Shown piece by piece: positions 1-4,707 of a stretch of DNA of 7,643 bases. The DNA is taken from assembly GCA_031284385.1 (NCBI GenBank), contig JAISZZ010000110.1, forward strand, positions 1-7,643. Direction: 5' to 3'. The notes under the pieces are model-generated. The model made no database searches and was not told the origin of the DNA. It saw only the letters and a list, made by a program, of their open reading frames with translations. Made by a program: the position numbers and the translations under genes. How positions within the stretch are numbered: the first letter of the stretch is position 1; the number at the start of each line of letters is the position of its first letter. This DNA comes from Treponema sp. GTDB lineage: Bacteria; Spirochaetota; Spirochaetia; Treponematales; Breznakiellaceae.

Positions 1-1
1 A

Positions 2-178
2 GCGCCTGAGAAAGCATACACGATAGAGGAAGCGGTGAAGTATATAGGCAATCTGGGCGGTCCCATACGAGCCCCAAGCGACGGTCCGCCCGGTGTAAAA
101 ACAATTTGGCTGGGTCTACAGAAATTCTATACCCTCTACAACTATAGGGAAATGTTCGATTTTATGGGTCAAGTTTAG
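2..178 (+). CDS. IS4-family (Tn5-like) transposase, C-terminal part
   Basis: Only the last 58 residues lie in the window; the rest is cut off by the left edge. The frame opens at the first full codon and stops with TAG at 176-178. The pattern IEEAVKYIGNLGG, then SDGPPGVKTIW and a GLQ(K/R)-type helix matches, from memory, the conserved C-terminal region of IS4/Tn5-type DDE transposases (consensus like LGGflgrksDGePGvktlWrGLqrL), which follows the catalytic core. The DDE residues would lie upstream and cannot be checked, so whether the copy is intact is unknown. Its end overlaps a second transposase remnant on the opposite strand, so the right edge of this element lies at about 165-179 or the final codons were replaced by insertion into neighbouring DNA. 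Family call fairly confident; activity not assessable. Confidence 0.75.
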   Translation, partial: APEKAYTIEEAVKYIGNLGGPIRAPSDGPPGVKTIWLGLQKFYTLYNYREMFDFMGQV

Positions 179-410
179 CGTCCAGTACCCGGTATCCCGC
201 TATCAGCCCAGCCCTGTCCGCGATACTCTGGGTCGAATCGAATATTCCGCTGAACTTTTCAGGCGCTATCTTGTCCATCTGTGCCCGTATCCATGTATCC
301 GATGGCAGTGCCGTAACCCCAAACACCGTCTCCAGATGGTTTCGTCCCCGTTTCTCTTTCATACTTCCGCTGGTAATCCGGCATTGACCGGTGCTGAAAG
401 AAAAAGCGGA
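162..410 (-). pseudogene. N-terminal remnant of a second transposase
   Basis: On the - strand a frame is open from 410 to a stop at 162-164. An ATG at 360-362 would give 66 residues, but family resemblance begins upstream of it (SAFSFSTGQCRI...), so that ATG is probably internal. The pattern RGRNHLETVFGV, then LPSDTWIRAQMD and AGLIAGYRVLDAKL resembles the N-terminus of a widespread group of DDE transposases with the signature N(L)xTLFGVxxIPSDTQxRxxLDP and RxLDGxLLIxLDGT. Here the homology ends just after KL, where the first catalytic Asp region should begin, and an in-frame TAG at 411-413 closes the 5' side. The gene is therefore truncated at both ends and dead. The 3' break coincides with the end of the IS4-type transposase on the other strand, which suggests one element inserted into or recombined with the other. 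Family recognition is from memory of the motif pattern. Confidence 0.65.
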
Positions 411-437
411 CTAAGGTCCAACCCCGAAGGCGCTTTT
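402..437. repeat. 7-bp inverted repeat with 22-nt loop
   Basis: AAAAGCG at 402-408 is the reverse complement of CGCTTTT at 431-437. It lies just upstream of the truncated - strand transposase fragment. It could be a weak bidirectional terminator or part of a decayed element end. The short stem and long loop make a specific role uncertain. Confidence 0.3.
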
Positions 438-550
438 CACTATGCCGGCTATCCGGCAGCGTTCATTTTTAGCCGAGGGGGGTGAACGATTCCCTCGTTG
501 CTTCAGAGGGTGAACTTATCACTTGTTAGCGACAACCTACAAAAATATGC
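411..550. other. Intergenic stretch without a recognisable gene
   Basis: No frame here looks like a protein. Besides the hairpins, GGGTGAAC occurs twice (480-487 and 508-515), and CCCTC at 492-496 can pair with GAGGG at 506-510. These short repeats next to two transposase remnants are compatible with decayed insertion-sequence ends, but no terminal inverted repeat pair can be assigned. Confidence 0.4.
443..458. repeat. 6-bp GC-rich hairpin
   Basis: TGCCGG at 443-448 and CCGGCA at 453-458 form a perfect stem around the loop CTAT. The only nearby T run on the + strand is the five T at 466-470, eight bases after the stem, so this is not a convincing terminator. It may be a remnant of the mobile DNA on its left. 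Confidence 0.35.
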
Positions 551-579
551 TTGACATTTATTCTTAATAAATGTATTAT
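551..579 (+). promoter_or_regulatory. Sigma70-type promoter for the lipoprotein gene
   Basis: A perfect -35 box TTGACA (551-556) is followed after exactly 17 bp by TATTAT (574-579), a five-of-six match to TATAAT. Transcription would start near 586, giving a leader of about 85 nt before the ATG at 671. It is the strongest promoter match I noticed in the window, and its orientation fits the downstream gene. Confidence 0.75.
554..574. promoter_or_regulatory. Inverted repeat in the promoter spacer, operator candidate
   Basis: ACATTTATT (554-562) and AATAAATGT (566-574) are perfect reverse complements with 9-bp arms around CTT. The repeat fills the space between the -35 and -10 boxes and overlaps one edge of each. 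A dimeric repressor bound here would block RNA polymerase, or a MerR-type activator could remodel the spacer, although 17 bp is already optimal, which favours repression. No regulator gene is in the window, and AT-rich DNA forms such repeats by chance more readily. Confidence 0.45.
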
Positions 580-659
580 AAATATGCTTAAATATCAGCT
601 TCCATAACGATGTTCTTTGATTTGTTCCCCCAAGATTATGTGGCGGAACGGTAATAAAT

Positions 660-663
660 GGAG
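660..663 (+). promoter_or_regulatory. Ribosome binding site GGAG deciding the start at 671
   Basis: GGAG (within TGGAGAG, 659-665) lies 7 nt before the ATG at 671. The longer frame starting at 617 lacks such a site and would put 18 non-signal-like residues in front of the lipoprotein signal peptide, so 671 is preferred. Confidence 0.7.
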
Positions 664-670
664 AGTTACC

Positions 671-2551
671 ATGAAAAAGTTTCTAATTGCGGTTTTAGTG
701 GTGTTTGTATCCGGCACGTTTTTTCTATCGTGCGGGGATGACGATGGCGGCGAGGAAATTCTAAAAAATTTAAATGATAAACCGGTAAATCCTGCCAGTA
801 CCGATAAAGACATGGACAAAGATGGAATTCCCGATTGGAAAGATCTTGATATAGACGGCGATGGAATACCTAACGACGAGGACGATGATGTAGACGGCGA
901 TGGGATTCTTAATGAAACTGATACCGATGATGATGGCGATGGAATACCTGACGGGCAGGATCCTAGTCCCAAAGGCCCAACAAAAGACGATATAGACGGG
1001 GACGGAAAAAAGAATGATGAGGACGATGATGTGGACGGGGACGGGATTCCGAATAAAGATGATCCCGATATAGACGGTGATGGAAAAAAGAACGGCGATG
1101 ATGACGAGCCTAACGGACATATTCCTGGCTATACGCCTGCCAAAAACATAAAAATTACTCCAAAATCTGTTAACGTTGACAAAAACGGAACGGAACTTTT
1201 CCGTGTGGAGATTACCGCTGAAGGCGACACCTTGGGGACGGTAGAGTGGAGCGTGATAGGCAACAAAGACAGCTCTACAGATATTAGCCAGAGTGGTCTA
1301 TTGACAGTTGCGGAAAACGAAAGCGCCCATACACTTATCGTTAAGGCCAGCGCGGGAAGTGATTATGCTATAGCGATTGTCAATGTCAAGACAAATGAGG
1401 CCGGCCCTAAAGATACCTGGCATGGCGCTCAGTTTGGCGATTCCCGTATCAGCGGCCTGGCTTACGGGAACGGCGTTTGGATAATCGGTAACTATGCGGG
1501 TACGATGGCGCGTTCCGGCGATGGCGGGACAAGCTGGGAAACAATCCCAAATGTCGTCCCCCCCCCCCCCCTAGAAGCAGGCGGTAACTACGAAATTCAT
1601 TCCGCAGCTTACGGAAACGATACGTTTGTCTTTGCCGGCGCCCGTGTTACAAATCAGGCGGCGATTACAACGGCTAAAGAAGCAGCCAACACCGCGTATA
1701 ACGCATGGATGGCTAATAAAACTGATGCTAATCTATCCGCCTATCATACCTATTCGGAAGCCATACCGGAAGAGACATACTCCGGTATTATCCTTTATTC
1801 AAAAGATGACGGCTCTACATGGACTACGCTTTCAGAAACACCGATACAAGATTCCAATGTTCAGCGTGTTCGGTTTCTAAACGGCAAATTCTTTGTGATT
1901 GGGAGCAAGAGCAGCATAGGATATTCCGAAGACGGAATAAATTGGACAACGGTAACTCTTAGTGCTGACTCGGGTACCTGTTTGTTCTCTGATATTACTT
2001 ACGGGAATGATAAATATATTATCGTGGGAGCGGGGGTTGGCGACAGTGAGGGGAATAATGTGCTAATCTCTAACAACGGCTCAATATGGGAGAAAACACC
2101 TAGAAAAAATATGAAAAATGCAGACGACTCCACCTTTTTCTACAACAACGTGGCATGGTCGATAGCTTACGGTAACGGTTTATTTGTCATGGGCAGTACA
2201 ACAAAGGACGGAGGTCTGGCATGGTCAAGCGATGGAGAAAATTGGACCCCCTTATCGGATAAGTATACAGCCCCGCTCGAGCCCAATCTTTCTGGCGACT
2301 CTGGTTATGAGTATGATACATTTGGGAAAGACAACGGTGTTTACGATATAATATATTCCGCCGGCAAGTTTATAGCCGTTGGTGGAGGAGTCAGCTCTAA
2401 CAAGATAGCGTACTCAACTGACGGTAAATTGTGGGATGCAACCAGTGATCTTGACGGCATCTTTTTGAATAACTTCATCGGTGATATTTATTATGGCGGC
2501 GGTAAATACGTTGCCGTAGGTGCGGGCGGTAAATTGGCTGCCGGCTGGTAG
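671..2551 (+). CDS. Surface lipoprotein: Asp-rich stalk, Big_2-like domain, Asp-box repeat propeller
   Basis: This 626-residue protein has no functional name I can give. Residues 1-20 form a lipoprotein signal peptide (KK, then a hydrophobic core) ending in FLS before Cys21, a relaxed lipobox as in spirochaetes. Mature residues from 21 would be lipid-anchored, probably on the outer surface. Residues 45-148 are packed with DxDGDGxxN/D motifs resembling thrombospondin type-3-like calcium-binding repeats, including a near-duplicated block (N68 onward and N115 onward). Residues about 158-240 look like a Big_2 immunoglobulin-like domain (VEWSV, then [10 protein letters not shown]). Residues 249-626 carry seven units built on YGNGxFxxxG, six of them followed by an Asp-box (SxDGxxW type; W289, W384, W425, W473, W525, W588), suggesting a beta-propeller closed by the partial seventh unit plus the segment near 249-258. 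Unit 2 has a helical insertion (about 325-366). Codons 297-300 lie in a C14 tract that could switch the gene on and off. The function is probably binding (host, glycan or matrix); enzymatic activity is not evident. Confidence 0.85.
   Translation: MKKFLIAVLVVFVSGTFFLSCGDDDGGEEILKNLNDKPVNPASTDKDMDKDGIPDWKDLDIDGDGIPNDEDDDVDGDGILNETDTDDDGDGIPDGQDPSPKGPTKDDIDGDGKKNDEDDDVDGDGIPNKDDPDIDGDGKKNGDDDEPNGHIPGYTPAKNIKITPKSVNVDKNGTELFRVEITAEGDTLGTVEWSVIGNKDSSTDISQSGLLTVAENESAHTLIVKASAGSDYAIAIVNVKTNEAGPKDTWHGAQFGDSRISGLAYGNGVWIIGNYAGTMARSGDGGTSWETIPNVVPPPPLEAGGNYEIHSAAYGNDTFVFAGARVTNQAAITTAKEAANTAYNAWMANKTDANLSAYHTYSEAIPEETYSGIILYSKDDGSTWTTLSETPIQDSNVQRVRFLNGKFFVIGSKSSIGYSEDGINWTTVTLSADSGTCLFSDITYGNDKYIIVGAGVGDSEGNNVLISNNGSIWEKTPRKNMKNADDSTFFYNNVAWSIAYGNGLFVMGSTTKDGGLAWSSDGENWTPLSDKYTAPLEPNLSGDSGYEYDTFGKDNGVYDIIYSAGKFIAVGGGVSSNKIAYSTDGKLWDATSDLDGIFLNNFIGDIYYGGGKYVAVGAGGKLAAGW
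871..1048 (+). repeat. Internal duplication in the Asp-rich stalk region
   Basis: The segment near 872-911 (encoding N68[11 protein letters not shown]) recurs near 1013-1052 (encoding N115[11 protein letters not shown]), shifted by 141 nt or 47 codons, with only a few third-position and scattered differences. This suggests expansion of the stalk by in-frame tandem duplication and leaves room for recombination that changes its length. Confidence 0.6.
1558..1571 (+). repeat. C14 homopolymer inside the lipoprotein gene, slippage site
   Basis: Fourteen consecutive C residues encode the end of Val296, Pro297-Pro300 and the first base of Leu301. In the frame shown the gene stays open to 2551. Removing one C makes the codon after the prolines TAG; adding one C gives a few codons and then TAA. 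Both shifted products would keep the signal peptide, stalk and Big_2-like domain but lose almost the whole repeat domain. Tracts of this length are typical contingency loci mutating by slipped-strand mispairing; poly-G/C tracts with this behaviour are known in Treponema pallidum surface genes. The length could also be misread by sequencing. Confidence 0.7.
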
Positions 2552-2566
2552 TGCAGCTACTAGCCG
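2542..2566 (+). repeat. Stem-loop spanning the lipoprotein stop codon
   Basis: CGGCTGGTAG (2542-2551) can pair with CTACTAGCCG (2557-2566), ten base pairs including one G-T wobble, around the loop TGCAG. The stop codon TAG is inside the left arm. No T run follows, so it is not a standard terminator; it might stabilise the mRNA end or slow ribosomes before the terminator further downstream. Confidence 0.45.
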
Positions 2567-2591
2567 CGGCTGGTAATTTATTTGTATTGAT

Positions 2592-2623
2592 AAGCCCAGA
2601 TCACGCGGTCTGGGCTTTTTTTT
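2592..2623 (+). terminator. Strong Rho-independent terminator after the lipoprotein gene
   Basis: AAGCCCAGA (2592-2600) pairs perfectly with TCTGGGCTT (2609-2617). A further T-G wobble and C-G pair close on the loop ACGC, and a run of eight T (2616-2623) overlaps the end of the stem. The moaC start codon follows after only 11 nt, so the hairpin could also act as a leader attenuator for moaC. Confidence 0.85.
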
Positions 2624-2634
2624 GGGGTAAGTTT

Positions 2635-3153
2635 ATGAACAAATTTACGCATTTTGACGAAACGGGAAACGCGGTAATGGTTGACACCGGTGAAAAGGAT
2701 ATAAGCCGGCGTAAAGCTGTCGCGAGAGGAACTATAAGCGTCAATAAAAACACGCTCACGGCCATAAAAAGCGGCGGTTCAAAAAAAGGGGACGTACTGG
2801 GTGTGGCGCGTCTCGCTGGTATCATGGCCGCAAAAAAAACTTCACATCTTATACCGCTCTGTCATCCGATTTCATTTGAATCCTGCTCGATAGACTTCAA
2901 CATACTGGAAACCGGTGAATCTGAATCGCACTTGATAGAATCAGTCTGTACCGTAAAACTATCCGGTAAAACCGGCGCGGAAATGGAAGCGCTGACAGGA
3001 GTCGCCGTATCATTGCTCACAATTTACGATATGTGCAAGGCGCTTGAACGCGGCATGGTCATCTCAAACATACACCTGGAAGAAAAATCCGGCGGCAAAA
3101 GCGGCCATTGGCATTTCGACTCGAATATTGACCGGCAGCTTGTAAAATCTTAA
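2635..3153 (+). CDS. moaC: Cyclic pyranopterin monophosphate synthase MoaC
   Basis: MoaC converts the 3',8-cyclo-GTP made by MoaA into cyclic pyranopterin monophosphate, an early step of molybdenum cofactor synthesis in the cytoplasm. The 172 residues match the family length. Conserved blocks are visible: the N-terminal THFD...GNAVMVD start, [20 protein letters not shown] with Lys51, LIPLCHPI with His77, [13 protein letters not shown] with Glu116, [10 protein letters not shown] with Asp132 and Lys135, and the C-terminal [10 protein letters not shown]. The Lys, His and Asp positions fit the known active site. The start is the ATG at 2635, preceded by GGGG (2624-2627) at a 7-nt spacing; a GTG-initiated extension from 2551 would translate the terminator hairpin and is rejected. 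No other cofactor gene is nearby, so moaA and the rest must lie elsewhere. It is the first gene of a likely five-gene operon. Confidence 0.95.
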   Translation: MNKFTHFDETGNAVMVDTGEKDISRRKAVARGTISVNKNTLTAIKSGGSKKGDVLGVARLAGIMAAKKTSHLIPLCHPISFESCSIDFNILETGESESHLIESVCTVKLSGKTGAEMEALTGVAVSLLTIYDMCKALERGMVISNIHLEEKSGGKSGHWHFDSNIDRQLVKS

Positions 3154-3177
3154 AAAACCGTGTTATCGTTTTATAAT
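3150..3177 (+). promoter_or_regulatory. Possible internal promoter before the CinA-domain gene
   Basis: TATAAT at 3172-3177 is a perfect -10 box, with TTAAAA (3150-3155) 16 bp upstream as a weak -35 box. Transcription would begin near 3184, inside the first codons of the start at 3176 but before the alternative ATG at 3197. AT-rich sequence makes chance matches likely. Confidence 0.25.
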
Positions 3178-3673
3178 GTTGCAAACCAAAGAAAGTATGG
3201 CGCTTCAGCTTATTAAATTGTTATCAAAAAAAAAATTCAGCATCGCCCTTGCCGAATCGTGTACTGCGGGCCTTACCGGTAGTCTGCTGGCACGAACACC
3301 GGGCGCTTCGTCCGTTTTTTGGGGTGATTTTGTCGTCTATACCATAGATGCAAAACAAAAAATGCTGGGGATTGATGCCGGTTTACTCGAAAAGTACGGG
3401 ACGGTAAGCCGTGAATGTGCCTGCGCGATGGCCGAATCCGCACGGATTCGGGCGAACTCCACATTCGCGCTCTCGATAACAGGCCTAGCAGGTCCTTTAG
3501 GGGACGGTTCCTCAAATCCTGTTGGACTGGTTTGGATAGCGGGCGCTTACGGTGGTATTCCCACCCGTGCCCAACGCTACCGTTTTGCAGGAAACCGTAA
3601 CAGTATACGTGCAAAAGCCGCCGCCGCTGCCCTCAGATTGGGGCTGGATATGGTAAACAACATTGTTGACTAG
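3176..3673 (+). CDS. pncC: Stand-alone CinA C-terminal domain protein, NMN deamidase PncC type
   Basis: Proteins of this family hydrolyse the amide of nicotinamide mononucleotide to give nicotinic acid mononucleotide and ammonia, recycling pyridine nucleotides in the cytoplasm. The 165 residues contain only this domain and lack the N-terminal MoaB/MogA-like half of full CinA. Signature blocks are AESCTAG at 26-32 (usual form AESCTGG) with the presumed catalytic Ser28, GASSVFWGDFVVYTIDAK at 43-60, SITGLAGPLGD at 100-110, NPVGLVWIA at 114-122 and GNRNSIRAKAA near 139-149. The start is uncertain: the ATG at 3176 has no Shine-Dalgarno sequence, and the ATG at 3197 (Met8) has only an A-rich GAAAG stretch before it. 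A run of ten A (3226-3235) encodes Lys18-Lys20 and could cause slippage. The gene follows moaC by 22 nt and overlaps ispE by 11 nt. The enzymatic call is from family knowledge. Confidence 0.85.
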   Translation: MLQTKESMALQLIKLLSKKKFSIALAESCTAGLTGSLLARTPGASSVFWGDFVVYTIDAKQKMLGIDAGLLEKYGTVSRECACAMAESARIRANSTFALSITGLAGPLGDGSSNPVGLVWIAGAYGGIPTRAQRYRFAGNRNSIRAKAAAAALRLGLDMVNNIVD

Positions 3674-4703
3674 CGATTCAAGTTTTTCGATAGACGCGCC
3701 CTGTAAAATAAACCTAAATCTCAATGTCGGCGAACAGCGTGAGGATGGCTTTCATAGCATAGAAAGTGTTTTCACAGCTTGTTCCCTCGCCGATACGCTG
3801 GAATTCGCATCTGCCGGCACTCGTCGTGATGAAATATACATGGAAACGGCGGAGCTGCCGCCGTTTTTTGCCGGAATGTTGGACGATTCCAGTCTGCCGC
3901 CGGAAAAAAACCTTGTCTATCGCGCCATAGAACGCTTTAAACAGGAAAGCGGCTTTGCAAAATATGTAAAAGTGCACATTTTTAAGAAAATCCCGCCGGC
4001 TGCCGGTCTGGGGGGCGGCTCGTCGGACGCGGCGGCGGCTCTTTTGGCCATGAACAGGCTTTCCGGTATGGCGCTTGATACCGGAACACTGCTGAATATT
4101 GCCGCCGGACTGGGCAGCGACATCCCGTTTTTCGTCAGCATTGCAGCAGGAATCTCGCAATCACCGCCGCCATACTCCGCCGCCTTTGTCAGTGGACGAG
4201 GCGAGCGAGTGGAACCATTGGCCGTGCCCCTGCTTAACGTAGTGATTGTGAATCCGGGCATAAAAAGTAATACAAAAGAGGCTTTTGCGCTGTTGGACAC
4301 GGTTCGTCTCCAAATTTTTGGAGGTACAACGTTTCAAAAAAAGATTTCAAAGACCGATATTCTTGCCGCGATTACAAAAAATCCGGCGGAATGGCCGTAT
4401 TACAATGATTTTTTGCCGGTTTTTCTGAACTCTGAACCGCAGAACAAGGTTTACCATACCGTTTTACACGATTTAAAGCAAAATGAAGCTGTTTTTTGTG
4501 GACTTTCAGGCTCAGGCTCAAGCTGTTTCGGCATTTTTTCCACCGCCGCCGCCGCGGAATCTGCCGCAGCGCGTCTCTCAACCGCATGGCCCTTTGTCCG
4601 GGCGGTTCACACACTATCGGCGGATAACAGATTCGCTCAAACTAACATTTCAGGCGCGATAAGTTGTGGAATTGACGCTGCCGCCGCTTATAACGCATCA
4701 TAA
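3663..4703 (+). CDS. ispE: 4-diphosphocytidyl-2-C-methyl-D-erythritol kinase IspE
   Basis: IspE phosphorylates CDP-methylerythritol with ATP in the MEP pathway to isoprenoid precursors. It belongs to the GHMP kinase fold: APCKINLNLNV at 12-22 with Lys16, the ATP-binding loop PPAAGLGGGSSDAAA at 111-125 with the probable catalytic Asp122, and LSGSGSSCFGIF at 281-292. The start must be TTG at 3663 or 3666, because an in-frame TAA lies at 3654-3656 and no ATG or GTG precedes the conserved APCKIN block. This start sits inside the end of the preceding gene, suggesting translational coupling. At 346 residues it is about 60 longer than typical bacterial IspE (about 283 in E. coli). Extra length appears around 55-80, around 213-250 and in a tail after about 320 that has no obvious counterpart. 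dxr follows after 4 nt. Confidence 0.92.
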   Translation: MLTSDSSFSIDAPCKINLNLNVGEQREDGFHSIESVFTACSLADTLEFASAGTRRDEIYMETAELPPFFAGMLDDSSLPPEKNLVYRAIERFKQESGFAKYVKVHIFKKIPPAAGLGGGSSDAAAALLAMNRLSGMALDTGTLLNIAAGLGSDIPFFVSIAAGISQSPPPYSAAFVSGRGERVEPLAVPLLNVVIVNPGIKSNTKEAFALLDTVRLQIFGGTTFQKKISKTDILAAITKNPAEWPYYNDFLPVFLNSEPQNKVYHTVLHDLKQNEAVFCGLSGSGSSCFGIFSTAAAAESAAARLSTAWPFVRAVHTLSADNRFAQTNISGAISCGIDAAAAYNAS

Positions 4704-4707
4704 AATA

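Larger units (their letters stand above)
543..589. repeat. 10-bp direct repeats flanking the promoter core
   Basis: AAATATGCTT occurs at 543-552 and again at 580-589, 37 bp apart start to start. The left copy overlaps the first two bases of the -35 box and the right copy lies at about the transcription start. They could be paired regulator sites, a target-site duplication around a small lost insertion, or chance in AT-rich DNA. Confidence 0.4.

Noticed and set aside
480..515. CRISPR-like direct repeat GGGTGAAC
   Set aside because: Only two 8-bp copies 28 bp apart, with no further units or cas genes.
617..670. Upstream extension of the lipoprotein reading frame
   Set aside because: It would hide the signal peptide behind 18 polar residues and lacks a ribosome site, while the ATG at 671 has GGAG at good spacing.
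595..972. Antisense open frame rich in Ser and Pro
   Set aside because: It mirrors the Asp/Gly-codon repeats of the lipoprotein stalk on the other strand; low complexity, no start signals and no family resemblance.
770..1120. Second antisense open frame rich in Ile and Val
   Set aside because: Another shadow of the GAT/GAC repeat codons; its apparent hydrophobicity follows from complementing Asp codons.
1626..1880. Alternative-frame + strand open frame inside the lipoprotein gene
   Set aside because: It overlaps the Asp-box repeat domain in another frame, is basic and has no recognisable motif. The frame shift from the C tract would terminate before reaching it.
2551..2634. N-terminal extension of MoaC from a GTG
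   Set aside because: The extension translates the terminator hairpin and T run, and MoaC homology starts at the ATG at 2635.
2592..2634. Molybdenum cofactor riboswitch before moaC
   Set aside because: Only a short hairpin with a T run is present; the known Moco element is far larger and does not fit between the lipoprotein stop and the moaC start.
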